The translations under genes were made by a program, and so were the position numbers. From CAZTII01 sp964613305 (GTDB lineage Bacteria; Bacillota_I; Bacilli_A; Erysipelotrichales; Erysipelotrichaceae): a stretch of 62,702 bases of DNA. Below the pieces are notes generated by a model. That model worked only from the letters and a program-made list of their open reading frames with translations. It had not been told where the DNA came from and made no database searches. Below are positions 1 to 8,737 of the stretch, piece by piece; within the stretch, counting starts at the first letter, position 1; every line of letters begins with the position of its first letter. Location: NCBI GenBank assembly GCA_964613305.1, contig CAZTII010000002.1:1-62702 (forward strand), read 5' to 3'.

Positions 1-7
1 CAATATT

Positions 8-1159
8 TTATTGAGCACTGAAACTTGAGTTGTAATGTATCTTAATGATTATAAGTATTATTAAACTAGCGGCTATTAGGTACGTTGTTGTATATCCTAG
101 TGTGTCAATAGTGTACCCAAAACTCATCGCGCCGATGCCCATACCAATATCACTGAATATGCCAAAGGTTGAATTGGCGACACCGCGACGATGGATTGGG
201 GCTAGTTGAAAGAGTTGTGTCTGTATAAGTGGTGTAATGATTCCTAGAGCTGAACCTATTAGTAAAGAAGATAGGATGAGTGGTAACAAAGAGTGGCTTA
301 TCGCAATGACAATAAAACCAATGGTCATTGAGGTGAAGGAAGCAATAAGGAGTGTTTTCTTTTTATATTTTTTTAATAATGTTGGTAATAGGAATTTTAT
401 GATGATTGTTGCGATAGTGTGAAATAAGAAAAATAAAGTAACGGAATTAATGTTTCTTGTTTTTCCCATGGATACGATAAAGTTGTTGATTGAACTGTTG
501 CTTAGTTGCATCATCGCATAAATAAAAGCAGGAAAGAATACAAGTGGTTCTACAAACGTTTTAATGGAACGTTTTTCTGTTTGAATTATTTCACTTTTAT
601 AAGGATGAATTATAAATAAGGTGGAAATAAAACCTAGAATACTTGTAAGGGCTGCCGTATAAAAGAGAATTGATGAGCCGTATGCTGTATAAATTGATAG
701 GGCTATGGATGGTGCTACCGCAAAAGATAATGGGCCCATCATTGAAAAATAGCCGATTGCCTCAATTAAGCGGTTTTCTGGTACTACATCGGCTACAATA
801 CTCGCTGCTGCACTAAAATAAAAACCTTGGCTTATTCCATTAAATATTCTTAAGATGTATAGCATTGGTATTGTTGGTTGAAAACAATAAAGAATTGTGT
901 TGATGGCATAAAGCAAACTACCAAGTTGGATGATTGCTTTTCTTCCGTAAGTGTCAACTGTTTTTCCAGCGATGATTCTTGTAGCGATTCCAGAGATGAC
1001 CATTGCGGTACTCATGTATCCTACTACTGTATTTGTTGAACCCATGTCGATGATAACCAATGGTAAAATGGTCGCAAAAATAACATGAGTAAATGCGGCA
1101 AAGACTGTTGTGACTAAAAGCGCTATAAATTCTTGATTAAATAATTTTCTTTGATCCAT
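8..1159 (-). CDS. MFS family transporter, probable drug or metabolite exporter
   Basis: This 383-residue protein is almost entirely hydrophobic and reads as 12 membrane helices in two six-helix halves, the usual length of a small DHA1-type major facilitator. A loop 2-3 motif-A-like stretch (AGKTVDTYGRK, near residues 64-74) and a second, weaker repeat after helix 8 support the family. Members use the proton gradient to export small molecules; the substrate cannot be read from the sequence. The start is set by an AAGGAG ribosome site seven bases upstream. The gene is complete, with its stop at the window edge, and diverges from the liv operon. A 10-bp palindrome in its promoter spacer suggests repression by an unseen regulator. 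Confidence 0.85.
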   Translation of the reverse strand: MDQRKLFNQEFIALLVTTVFAAFTHVIFATILPLVIIDMGSTNTVVGYMSTAMVISGIATRIIAGKTVDTYGRKAIIQLGSLLYAINTILYCFQPTIPMLYILRIFNGISQGFYFSAAASIVADVVPENRLIEAIGYFSMMGPLSFAVAPSIALSIYTAYGSSILFYTAALTSILGFISTLFIIHPYKSEIIQTEKRSIKTFVEPLVFFPAFIYAMMQLSNSSINNFIVSMGKTRNINSVTLFFLFHTIATIIIKFLLPTLLKKYKKKTLLIASFTSMTIGFIVIAISHSLLPLILSSLLIGSALGIITPLIQTQLFQLAPIHRRGVANSTFGIFSDIGMGIGAMSFGYTIDTLGYTTTYLIAASLIILIIIKIHYNSSFSAQ

Positions 1160-1418
1160 ATCGTTCTCCTTGTTGGCGTATGATGCCTTTTACATATCCA
1201 GCAATGGATGTATTAATTAATATAACTATATCATCAATTGTATACAAATTGAAGAGTAATTTCAATAAATACTTTGAGGAATGATTTTTAATGGTTAAAT
1301 TCTTTTTTTTGTGTATTATATACGAACAGTTGTCATTCATTGTAAACAATAAATTTTATATAATATAATAAAAATAGTATTAATATATACATTTAATCAT
1401 ATTAAATAGTTGAAATAG
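1160..1418. other. Intergenic region between MFS gene and livK
   Basis: The 325-base divergent gap holds the MFS ribosome site and promoter, then very AT-rich sequence leading to the livK promoter. A short minus-strand reading frame (1137-1349) has no ribosome site and no recognisable composition, so no gene is called. Confidence 0.6.
1225..1253 (-). promoter_or_regulatory. Putative promoter of the MFS gene with a palindromic operator
   Basis: On the minus strand TTCAAT (1248-1253) and TATAGT (1225-1230) are separated by 17 bases. The spacer holds the perfect 10-bp palindrome TTGTATACAA (1238-1247), a form bound by several GntR-type repressors. Promoter and operator are inferred from pattern only. 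Confidence 0.4.
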
Positions 1419-1446
1419 TTGACATTTTATGAATAAACACTATAAT
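1419..1446 (+). promoter_or_regulatory. livK promoter
   Basis: TTGACA (1419-1424) and TATAAT (1441-1446) with a 16-base spacer, both perfect consensus hexamers, lie about 40 bases before the livK start. No operator is obvious. Confidence 0.75.
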
Positions 1447-1484
1447 TAATACATCTCAATTTGAGAAGAAAAGAGGGAGAAAGA

Positions 1485-2648
1485 ATGAATTTCAAATCAT
1501 TACTTAAAAAAGGATTTGTGTTAGGTCTTGCGGCAACGTTAGTTGCATGTACATCTGGTAAGACTACTACCACTAACACTGCCACAGCTGCTCCTGAAAA
1601 AGGTGCTGAAGAGCTTGTACTTGGAGCTATCGGACCTTATGAAGGAAACTTATCTGTATACGGCTTAGCTGTTAGAAATGGTATTACACTTGCGATTGAC
1701 GAGTTTAATGCTTCTGGTAAAACAGTATTAGGCAAAAAAGTGAAATTAATTGCTTATGATTCAAAAGGTGATGCAACTGAAGCTACTAACGCTTACAACA
1801 AATTAGTTGATAACGATAAAGCCGTTGCGATTCTTGGTGGTGTTGTTAGTGGTGAATCTACTGCGGTAGGTACTGCTTCTCAAGCATTAGGTACGCCAAT
1901 TTTATCTGCTTCTGCGACTGCTTTAGCATTTACTCAAACTGGACCTAACGTATTTAGAGGATGTTTCACTGACCCATTCCAAGCTAAAATGATGGGTGAA
2001 TTTGCATTTGATACTTTAGGTGCAAAAACAGCTGCTGTTTTATTTAATACATCGGATGATTATTCAGTTGGTTTAAAAGAAAACTTTGACAAAGCATTTA
2101 CTGCAAAAGGTGGTAAAGTTCTTGCGGCTGAAGGTTATGTTACAAATGATAAAGATTTCAACACTCAATTAACAAAAATTAAAGGCTTAAATGTTGATGT
2201 ATTATTTATTCCTAACTATTATGAAGATGATGCATTAATCGTTAAACAAGCTCGTGCTATGGGTATCACAGCTACATTCCTTGGTGGAGATGGTTGGGAT
2301 GGCGTTCTTAACGTAACTGATGATGCTACATCATTAGAAGGTGCTATTTACTGTAATCACTATTCAGTTGATGATCCAAACATTGTTGCTTGGGCTGAAA
2401 CTTACAAGAAAACATTTAACATGGAACCAAATTCATTTGCTTACCTTGGTTATGATTGTGCTAACTTAATGTTAGAAGCAATTGAAAAAGCTGGTTCTAC
2501 TGATAGTAAAGCTATCGTTGATGCGATGAAAGCTATTGAATTTAAAGGTATCTTAGGAAGCATGAAGTTTGATGAAAACGGAGACCCTATCAAAGATTTA
2601 GCATATATCACATTTAAAGACGGTAAATTAGTTACTTTTACTAAATAA
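1485..2648 (+). CDS. livK: Branched-chain amino acid-type ABC transporter, substrate-binding lipoprotein
   Basis: The 387-residue protein has a lipoprotein signal peptide ending in the lipobox LVAC with Cys22 as the lipid anchor, a threonine/alanine-rich linker, then a two-lobed type I periplasmic-binding fold (LGAIGPYEGNLSVYG near 45-60). It captures branched-chain or related amino acids outside the membrane for LivHMGF. The start at 1485 follows AGAGGGAGAAAG; an in-frame TTG eight codons earlier has no better site. It is first in the operon and followed by a hairpin that would leave it more abundant than the membrane parts, usual for solute receptors. Ligand specificity (Leu/Ile/Val, urea or other amide) cannot be fixed by eye. 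Confidence 0.88.
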   Translation: MNFKSLLKKGFVLGLAATLVACTSGKTTTTNTATAAPEKGAEELVLGAIGPYEGNLSVYGLAVRNGITLAIDEFNASGKTVLGKKVKLIAYDSKGDATEATNAYNKLVDNDKAVAILGGVVSGESTAVGTASQALGTPILSASATALAFTQTGPNVFRGCFTDPFQAKMMGEFAFDTLGAKTAAVLFNTSDDYSVGLKENFDKAFTAKGGKVLAAEGYVTNDKDFNTQLTKIKGLNVDVLFIPNYYEDDALIVKQARAMGITATFLGGDGWDGVLNVTDDATSLEGAIYCNHYSVDDPNIVAWAETYKKTFNMEPNSFAYLGYDCANLMLEAIEKAGSTDSKAIVDAMKAIEFKGILGSMKFDENGDPIKDLAYITFKDGKLVTFTK

Positions 2649-2675
2649 TTGTTTTTAGTTAGTGTATAATAAAGT

Positions 2676-2710
2676 ATGGAGAGTTTTTACTCTCCATGCT
2701 TTTCTGTTTT
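2676..2710 (+). terminator. Intra-operon terminator/attenuator after livK
   Basis: A 9-bp perfect stem (ATGGAGAGT with ACTCTCCAT, 2676-2684 and 2689-2697) with a TTTT loop and a T-rich tail lies between livK and livH. It should partly stop transcription or protect the livK message end. Confidence 0.75.
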
Positions 2711-2727
2711 AGAGGGGGAGATTATTT

Positions 2728-3612
2728 ATGGATGTTTCGCAATTAATAATGCAGATCATTAATGGTCTAAATGTTGGTAGTATATACGCGTTAGTGGCTC
2801 TTGGCTATACGATGGTGTACGGTATTGCTAAGTTAATTAACTTTGCTCATGGTGATATCATCATGGTTGGTTCCTATTGTGTCTTTGTTTGTACATCGTT
2901 ATTGAAGTTACCTATATGGGTATCGATATTAATATCCATTGTTTTTTGTGCTGGACTTGGTATGTTGATTGAAAAAGTCGCGTATCGTCCGCTTAGAAAC
3001 GCTTCACGGATTTCGTTGTTGATTACGGCAATCGGTGTAAGTTATATGCTAGAGAGTGGTTTTCAGTTACTATTTACGGCTAATGGAAAACCTTTTCCAA
3101 CTGTTGTTACTTTACCACCTTTTGTTGTAGGTAGTTTTAGCATTAGTGCTAATTACTATTTAACGTTTCTAATTTCCGTGTTTTTGATGATAGTTCTTGA
3201 TCGTTTTATCAAGTTAACAAAAACCGGTCGAGCAATGCGTGCGGTTAGTGAAGATCGTGGAGCAGCATCGCTCATGGGTATTAATATCGATAGAACTATC
3301 GGCATTACATTTGCCATTGGTAGTGGTTTAGCGGCAGTAGCTGGTATTTTATATAGCTCTTCGTATCCATTAATTACTCCATATATGGGTTCTATTTTAG
3401 GTATTAAAGCGTTCGTTGCGGCAGTTATTGGTGGAATTGGTATAATACCTGGAGCTGTTTTAGGTGGTTTTATTTTAGGGCTTCTAGAAAGTTTAGTAAA
3501 AGCGTATATTTCATCACGTTTAAGTGATGCATTTGTCTTCTCTATTTTAATTCTTGTGTTAGTGTTTAAACCTTCTGGATTACTAGGGAAAAATAGGAAG
3601 GAAAAAGTATAA
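2728..3612 (+). CDS. livH: Branched-chain amino acid-type ABC transporter permease LivH
   Basis: The 294-residue polytopic protein has about eight membrane helices and the family's conserved regions: ALVALGYTMVYGIAKLINFAHGD near residues 21-43 (most of it diagnostic of LivH) and the cytoplasmic coupling loop RAMRAVSEDRGAASLMGI near 167-184. It forms one half of the membrane channel with LivM. A GAGGGGGAG ribosome site precedes the ATG. The stop overlaps the livM start by one base, indicating translational coupling. Confidence 0.92.
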   Translation: MDVSQLIMQIINGLNVGSIYALVALGYTMVYGIAKLINFAHGDIIMVGSYCVFVCTSLLKLPIWVSILISIVFCAGLGMLIEKVAYRPLRNASRISLLITAIGVSYMLESGFQLLFTANGKPFPTVVTLPPFVVGSFSISANYYLTFLISVFLMIVLDRFIKLTKTGRAMRAVSEDRGAASLMGINIDRTIGITFAIGSGLAAVAGILYSSSYPLITPYMGSILGIKAFVAAVIGGIGIIPGAVLGGFILGLLESLVKAYISSRLSDAFVFSILILVLVFKPSGLLGKNRKEKV

Positions 3613-4568
3613 TGAAAAAGAATAAAAAGTGGATTTTATCGTTTGTCGCAATTACAGCTGTTTATGCGATTATCATGTTTATGAGTAAAGCGGGAATATT
3701 AAATCGCTATTATTCAGGAATTTTATTATCGACATGCATTAATATAATTTTAGTTGTAAGTTTAAATTTAACGACTGGTTTTTTAGGACAACTTACATTA
3801 GGTCATGCAGGATTTATGGCGGTTGGTGCCTATACGAGTGCTTATTTTACTAAAGTGCTTTTAGCTGGTATTCCTACTATCATTTCCTTTCCACTGGCAT
3901 TAATTATCGGAGGCTTTATCGCTGTTTTATTTGGTATTATTATTGGCTTTCCTACTCTTCGTTTAAAAGGTGATTATTTGGCGATTATCACCTTAGCTTT
4001 TGGTGAAGTGATTCGAACATTGTTATTGAATATGGATTTTTTGGGTGGAGCACGTGGATTTACTGGAATTCCTCGTTTATCGTCGTTTACGTATGCATAT
4101 TGGATTGCGGCTATAACGATAGTAATGATTATTTTATTAATTGATTCTCGTCATGGTAGAGCTATTATTTCAGTAAAGGAAGATGAAATTGCGGCTGAAG
4201 CTAGTGGTATTAATACGTCGTATTATAAAATTTTAGCCTTTGTCTTTGCGGCCTTCTTTGCCGGTGTTGCCGGGGGTTTATACGCTCATTACATGTGTAT
4301 TATTGAACCGAGTACTTTTACCTTTAATCGTTCGATTGAAATACTTGTAATGGTTGTTTTAGGTGGTATGGGTAATATTGTTGGGGCTATTATTTCCGCG
4401 ATTGCATTAACGATTCTTCCGGAACTATTAAGAAGTATGGCAGCGTATCGTACATTGATGTATGCGATGGTATTAATTATCTTTATGTTAGCACGAAATA
4501 ATAATGTATTTTTAGCTAAAATATCGGCATTTAAAGCAAAGTTTTCTAGAAAGGAGAAAAAGGCATGA
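3612..4568 (+). CDS. livM: Branched-chain amino acid-type ABC transporter permease LivM
   Basis: This 318-residue integral membrane protein carries the LivM signature GFLGQLTLGHAGFMAVGAY near residues 57-75 and the coupling loop GRAIISVKEDEIAAEASGI near 182-200, with the substrate path formed by about nine helices. It pairs with LivH. It begins on the last base of the livH stop and its own end overlaps the livG start by four bases, so the membrane and ATPase subunits are translated as one coupled unit. Confidence 0.92.
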   Translation: MKKNKKWILSFVAITAVYAIIMFMSKAGILNRYYSGILLSTCINIILVVSLNLTTGFLGQLTLGHAGFMAVGAYTSAYFTKVLLAGIPTIISFPLALIIGGFIAVLFGIIIGFPTLRLKGDYLAIITLAFGEVIRTLLLNMDFLGGARGFTGIPRLSSFTYAYWIAAITIVMIILLIDSRHGRAIISVKEDEIAAEASGINTSYYKILAFVFAAFFAGVAGGLYAHYMCIIEPSTFTFNRSIEILVMVVLGGMGNIVGAIISAIALTILPELLRSMAAYRTLMYAMVLIIFMLARNNNVFLAKISAFKAKFSRKEKKA

Positions 4569-5323
4569 GCGTATTAGAAGTATCTGATTTAGCAATTAAC
4601 TTTGGTGGTTTACGTGCTGTGGATGGCTTTTCCATGACGATTGAAGAAAAGCGATTGGTTGGTTTAATTGGTCCTAATGGTGCAGGAAAGACGACGGTAT
4701 TTAATTTATTAACCGGAGTTTATACGGCAACAGAAGGAAAAATACTGTTAAATGGACAAAATATTTATCGTAAAAGCACAAGTGCTATTGCGCGTTTAGG
4801 CATTGCCCGAACTTTTCAAAACATACGTTTATTTAAAGATTGTACCGTATTAGAAAATGTTAAAGTAGGGATGCATAATCAAGTTCGTTATAATTTAGTA
4901 GATGCCTTATTTCGTACGAAAGCATATTTTTTAGATGAAGAGTATTGTAATCGTGAAGCGATGAAGTTGTTGGAGGTATTTAATTTACATACGTACGCTA
5001 ATGTTAAAGCGTGTAATTTACCATATGGAAAACAACGTGAATTAGAAATTGCCCGCGCTTTAGCTAGTAATCCGAAGTTGTTGTTGTTGGATGAGCCAGC
5101 TGCTGGTATGAATCCTCAAGAAACAATTGAACTGATGCATACGATTCGTCGCATTCGTGATGAATTTAAAATAGCGATTTTATTAATTGAACATGATATG
5201 AAACTAGTAATGGGAATTTGTGAAAAAATTACAGTATTAAATTATGGAATGGTATTAACATGTGGAACACCTACTGAGATTCAAAATAATCCACAAGTTA
5301 TTAAAGCCTATTTAGGAGAATAA
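4565..5323 (+). CDS. livG: Branched-chain amino acid-type ABC transporter ATP-binding protein LivG
   Basis: The 252-residue ATPase has Walker A GPNGAGKTT near residue 36, the signature-like LPYGKQRELEIARAL, Walker B LLLLDEPAAGMNP and the LivG-typical C-terminal extension ending in VIKAYLGE. The insert between Walker A and the signature, longer than in LivF, is characteristic of LivG. It drives import through LivHM together with LivF. ATG overlaps the livM stop. Confidence 0.92.
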   Translation: MSVLEVSDLAINFGGLRAVDGFSMTIEEKRLVGLIGPNGAGKTTVFNLLTGVYTATEGKILLNGQNIYRKSTSAIARLGIARTFQNIRLFKDCTVLENVKVGMHNQVRYNLVDALFRTKAYFLDEEYCNREAMKLLEVFNLHTYANVKACNLPYGKQRELEIARALASNPKLLLLDEPAAGMNPQETIELMHTIRRIRDEFKIAILLIEHDMKLVMGICEKITVLNYGMVLTCGTPTEIQNNPQVIKAYLGE

Positions 5324-5325
5324 AC

Positions 5326-6030
5326 ATGTTGACAGTTGAAAATTTAGTAGTTCGTTACGGCGCTATTGAAGCGATTCGTGGAGTGAACTTTCATATCAAT
5401 GAAGGTGAAATTGTTGCGTTAATTGGTGCTAATGGAGCTGGGAAAACGACAATTTTGCATACAATTTCTGGTTTACTTACACCAATTAGTGGTAAAATAC
5501 TATTAGGTGATAGTGATTTGGTAAAAGTTAGATCTGATAATATTGTTCGAATGGGACTTGCTCAAGTTCCTGAGCGACGTCGTGTTTTTGCTGAACAAAC
5601 TGTAGAAGAAAACTTAGAATTAGGTGCTTTTACACGTACTGATAAAGATGGAATTATTGCGGATATGGAAATGGTTTATCGTCGTTTTCCGCGTTTAAAA
5701 GAACGTAAAAAGCAGTTATCGGGTACGCTATCTGGTGGTGAACAACAGATGTTAGCAATGGGAAGAGCTTTGATGGCTAGACCTAAAATATTATTGTTGG
5801 ATGAGCCTAGTATGGGGTTAGCGCCGCTTCTTGTGAAAGAAATCTTTGATATTATTCAAGATATTAAAAAGAGTGGTACAACAGTTTTATTGGTTGAACA
5901 AAACGCGAAAATGGCCTTAGCGATTGCTGATCGTGCTTATGTATTGGAAACTGGAAAAATTGTTTTAGAAGGTACTGGTCATGAATTATCAAATTCTGAA
6001 GAAATTAAGAAAGCTTATTTAGGAGGATAA
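5326..6030 (+). CDS. livF: Branched-chain amino acid-type ABC transporter ATP-binding protein LivF
   Basis: The 234-residue ATPase shows Walker A GANGAGKTT, the family motif QVPERRRVFAEQTVEENL, signature LSGGEQQMLAMGRALM, and Walker B LLLDEPSMGLAP. Length and motif order match LivF. It starts two bases after livG ends and closes the five-gene transporter; the next gene, a CBS-ACT protein, follows four bases later and probably shares the transcript. Confidence 0.92.
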   Translation: MLTVENLVVRYGAIEAIRGVNFHINEGEIVALIGANGAGKTTILHTISGLLTPISGKILLGDSDLVKVRSDNIVRMGLAQVPERRRVFAEQTVEENLELGAFTRTDKDGIIADMEMVYRRFPRLKERKKQLSGTLSGGEQQMLAMGRALMARPKILLLDEPSMGLAPLLVKEIFDIIQDIKKSGTTVLLVEQNAKMALAIADRAYVLETGKIVLEGTGHELSNSEEIKKAYLGG

Positions 6031-6034
6031 TAGT

Positions 6035-6676
6035 ATGTATGTTAGAGATCGAATGAGTAAAAACCCGTTTTGTGTATCTAAAGATACAACCATTAATAAA
6101 GTATTGGATTATATGGCACAAAATGATTTTCATCGTATTCCTGTTGTTGAAAATGGGCGTATTGTTGGGTTAATTACTGAAGGAACGATTACTGCCAATA
6201 CACCAACTAAAGCTACTAGTTTAACAATTTATGAACTTAATTATTTATTATCAAAAACTAAAGTGGATGAAATAATGATTAAGGATGTGATTGTTATTGG
6301 TCCTGATGTGTTATTAGAAGAAGCGGCGGTTAAAATGCGTGCATCGTCCATTGGTTGTTTACCGGTTGTTGAAAACAATCAATTGATTGGCATTATTACT
6401 CAAAATGATATTTTTGATGCGTTTGTTGACTTATTAGGATATTATCAAAAAGGATTGCGTGTTGAACTTATTGTTAATGAAGATAAACCAGGAATATTAT
6501 CTGAAATTTCTCAAGCGTTTTTTAATGAACGTGCTAATGTAACGAATTTAGCTGTATATAAAAAAGAAGGTCATGTGATTGTAGTTATTCGTGCTAATAA
6601 TATTTCTGAAGAAACATTAAGAAAAGTGATGGTTAGTGAAAATTATCGTATTGGTAATATTATTGAAACAAAGTAA
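6035..6676 (+). CDS. CBS-domain pair plus ACT domain protein (AcuB-like)
   Basis: Residues about 1-60 and 75-135 form two CBS motifs (MSKNPFCVSKDTTINKVLD; IMIKDVIVIGPDVLLEEAA), a pair that typically binds adenine nucleotides. Residues about 140-213 look like an ACT domain (LRVELIVNEDKPGILSEIS), a fold that often senses amino acids. There is no membrane segment or catalytic motif, so a ligand-sensing role is inferred. It starts four bases after livF with its own AGGAGGATA site, so it is very likely co-transcribed with the amino acid importer. AcuB-like proteins share this layout, but no acetoin genes are nearby, and a role in responding to imported amino acids is only a hypothesis. Confidence 0.8.
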   Translation: MYVRDRMSKNPFCVSKDTTINKVLDYMAQNDFHRIPVVENGRIVGLITEGTITANTPTKATSLTIYELNYLLSKTKVDEIMIKDVIVIGPDVLLEEAAVKMRASSIGCLPVVENNQLIGIITQNDIFDAFVDLLGYYQKGLRVELIVNEDKPGILSEISQAFFNERANVTNLAVYKKEGHVIVVIRANNISEETLRKVMVSENYRIGNIIETK

Positions 6677-6718
6677 GATGGATGAATAATCTGTCTTTTT
6701 TTAAAGAAAGGAAAGTAT

Positions 6719-7264
6719 ATGGATAGTAAACAATTACTTCGATTGGGAAAAGAAGTGTCTTATGCCTTAAGACATAATCCAACTCAATATAAGTTAGAAG
6801 TGGATGAATTTGGATGGTGCAATGTCGATGATTTAATAATGGCGTTAAGAAAAGATAAAATTTATGGTTCAATTGATTTAGCTGATATTGAATTAATGAT
6901 GGCTTCATCGGATAAAAAAAGATTTGAGCTTGTTGATGGTAGAATTAGAGCATTTTATGGTCATTCTTTTAACGTTGATAAAGTACAAGCAATTCCACCT
7001 GATGTTTTATATCATGGTACGGAAAAACGAATTATCGATATTATTTTAAAGGAAGGTTTAAAGCCAAAACAACGACAGTATGTTCATCTTTCACAGGATG
7101 TTGAAACGGCTGTAATGGTTGGAAAACGTCGTGATAATAATCCTGTTATTTTTGTGATTGATGCGAAAAAAGCGGCTCAAGAAGGTGTTAAGTTTTATTA
7201 TGGCAATGAAACAGTGTGGTTGGCCGATTATGTATCTTCTAAGTATTTATCGATAATAGAATAA
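6719..7264 (+). CDS. kptA: RNA 2'-phosphotransferase, Tpt1/KptA family
   Basis: The 181-residue protein matches KptA in length and in two-lobe layout: an N-terminal winged-helix-like part (LGKEVSYALRHNPTQYKLEVD with the conserved Arg-His-Pro region) and a C-terminal ADP-ribosyltransferase-like lobe (PPDVLYHGTEKRIIDIILKEG, and HLSQDVETA). The family moves an internal RNA 2'-phosphate onto NAD, making ADP-ribose 1'',2''-cyclic phosphate. Bacteria lack the tRNA splicing that explains this enzyme in eukaryotes, so its substrate here is unknown. It lies 42 bases after the CBS-ACT gene and before a strong terminator. Confidence 0.88.
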   Translation: MDSKQLLRLGKEVSYALRHNPTQYKLEVDEFGWCNVDDLIMALRKDKIYGSIDLADIELMMASSDKKRFELVDGRIRAFYGHSFNVDKVQAIPPDVLYHGTEKRIIDIILKEGLKPKQRQYVHLSQDVETAVMVGKRRDNNPVIFVIDAKKAAQEGVKFYYGNETVWLADYVSSKYLSIIE

Positions 7265-7292
7265 TAAAACCGCAAAAATTTGCGGTTTTATT
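7265..7292. terminator. Bidirectional terminator between kptA and the ABC ATPase gene
   Basis: A 12-bp inverted repeat (TAAAACCGCAAA at 7265-7276 with its complement at 7279-7290) has T-runs on both strands. It should end the plus-strand liv-kptA transcript and the minus-strand radical SAM/ABC operon. Confidence 0.85.
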
Positions 7293-7995
7293 GTAATAGG
7301 ATGGAATTGAGTTGTTGTTTTAGTTGAATAAACTCTTCTGTTGTTAAGTCTCTTTTTGTAGCATTATTCTTTATATCTAGTACTATTGTTGAAGTATTAT
7401 CGAATACTATGATACGGTCAGCTAAGATGATTGCTTCTTCGACATCATGGGTGATAAAAAGAATTGTATTGTTATGTTTTTTATGAATATTGAGCAACAC
7501 TTGTTGTATTTCATAGCGAACTTTGCTATCTAATGCTGAAAATGGTTCATCACACAATAAGAGTTGTGGTTGCATTGTTAGTGCTCTAACAAGAGCTAAA
7601 CGTTGTTGCATTCCTCCAGATAATTGATGTGGATAATGGTGTTTAAATTCATATAGTCCAACATCGTTTAGTAATTCATTGGCGATGGTTGTATCCATAC
7701 GATGTAAATTTAAACCATATGTTGCGTTTTTTATGGTTGTTAACCATGGTAGTAATTGTGGTGTTTGAAACAATAACATTCTTTCTTTTGATGGTGCTTG
7801 AATAAGCTTATTATTAAAATAGATAGTTCCTTCATAGTCACTATCTAATCCAGCAATCATCTGTAATAAAGTAGATTTACCACATCCACTTGGTCCTAAA
7901 ATGACAGTTAGTTGACTTTTGTTGATTGTAAGTGATACGTTGTTTAAAATAGTACGATTATTATATTTCTTTGTTAGTTGTTGTAGTGTTAACAT
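7288..7995 (-). CDS. ABC transporter ATP-binding protein, SsuB/TauB/ThiZ-like
   Basis: The 235-residue ATPase has Walker A GPSGCGKST near 37, signature LSGGMQQRLALVRAL, Walker B LLCDEPFSALD and the H-loop FITHDVEEA, in the pattern of the nitrate/sulfonate/taurine/thiamine-precursor subgroup. The chosen start reads MLTLQQLTKKYN; an in-frame ATG five codons upstream (8010) is possible. It overlaps the permease gene by 35 bases and is last in the minus-strand operon with a binding protein, radical SAM enzyme and PadR regulator. The imported substrate is not known. Confidence 0.85.
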   Translation of the reverse strand: MLTLQQLTKKYNNRTILNNVSLTINKSQLTVILGPSGCGKSTLLQMIAGLDSDYEGTIYFNNKLIQAPSKERMLLFQTPQLLPWLTTIKNATYGLNLHRMDTTIANELLNDVGLYEFKHHYPHQLSGGMQQRLALVRALTMQPQLLLCDEPFSALDSKVRYEIQQVLLNIHKKHNNTILFITHDVEEAIILADRIIVFDNTSTIVLDIKNNATKRDLTTEEFIQLKQQLNSILLQ

Positions 7996-8737
7996 AGATG
8001 TCCTTACCAATCGTTTTTAAAATATAATCACATATACTGCCAAAACATGCGATTGTAATCATGGATACGATGACCATATCTATTTGTCCACTGATTCTAG
8101 CGTCAGTTAAAACGCTTCCTAAACCTTTGTTCACTCCACTTAATTCACCCAACACTAAATAGGCCCAACTAATAGCTAATCCTTGGCGAAAACCACTGAT
8201 GATATGTGGCCAACAATAAGGAATGATAATGGTTGTGATTTGTTGTTTTTTTGTTGCTTCAAATAAAAGTGATAGGTTTAATAGCGATGTTGGTATGGTA
8301 GTGATAGATGTATAGATTGTTGTATAAATAGGAAAAAAAGCAGCTAAAGCGATAAGAAAAATGGTTGTTTTTTCACCTATGCCAAACCAAATGATGGCTA
8401 TTGGTAACCAGGATACTCCTGGTATTGTTTTAATGAGTTGAATTGTGGTATCGATAACTTGGTGAAATTGTTTATTGATGCCACTATACATAGCGAGAAA
8501 AATGCCACTGAAGGCGGCAATGCTAAAGCCGATAAGGATACGTTTCATACTAAAAAAAGCGTGAGATAACATTGTTCCACTGTAGTATGAGTTAGTTAAG
8601 TTAAAAATATAATCAAGCAATTTATAAATAACAGTGAGCGGGTGAGGTAGAATGTATGGATTGATGATGTTAGAACTACTTATAATAAACCAATTTATTA
8701 AGAGTATTGATGGTATAATCCATTTTTTATTGTTCAT
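7961..8737 (-). CDS. ABC transporter permease, SsuC/ThiX-like
   Basis: The 258-residue membrane protein has about six helices and a binding-protein-dependent permease coupling region (SLLFEATKKQQITTIIIPYC, near 157-176, where the family usually shows an EAA-like loop) and GFRQGLAISWAYLVLGELSG. This is the single-permease type used by sulfonate, taurine and HMP importers. It overlaps both the ATPase gene downstream and the binding-protein gene upstream (11 bases), so the three are translationally coupled. Confidence 0.85.
   Translation of the reverse strand: MNNKKWIIPSILLINWFIISSSNIINPYILPHPLTVIYKLLDYIFNLTNSYYSGTMLSHAFFSMKRILIGFSIAAFSGIFLAMYSGINKQFHQVIDTTIQLIKTIPGVSWLPIAIIWFGIGEKTTIFLIALAAFFPIYTTIYTSITTIPTSLLNLSLLFEATKKQQITTIIIPYCWPHIISGFRQGLAISWAYLVLGELSGVNKGLGSVLTDARISGQIDMVIVSMITIACFGSICDYILKTIGKDIYVNTTTTNKEI

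Noticed and set aside
1137..1349. Minus-strand 70-codon reading frame overlapping the MFS gene start
   Set aside because: No ribosome site, lies across the promoter region and has the composition of AT-rich noncoding DNA.
6677..6715. Hairpin with T-run between the CBS-ACT gene and kptA
   Set aside because: The stem has several mismatches and would be too weak to call a terminator.
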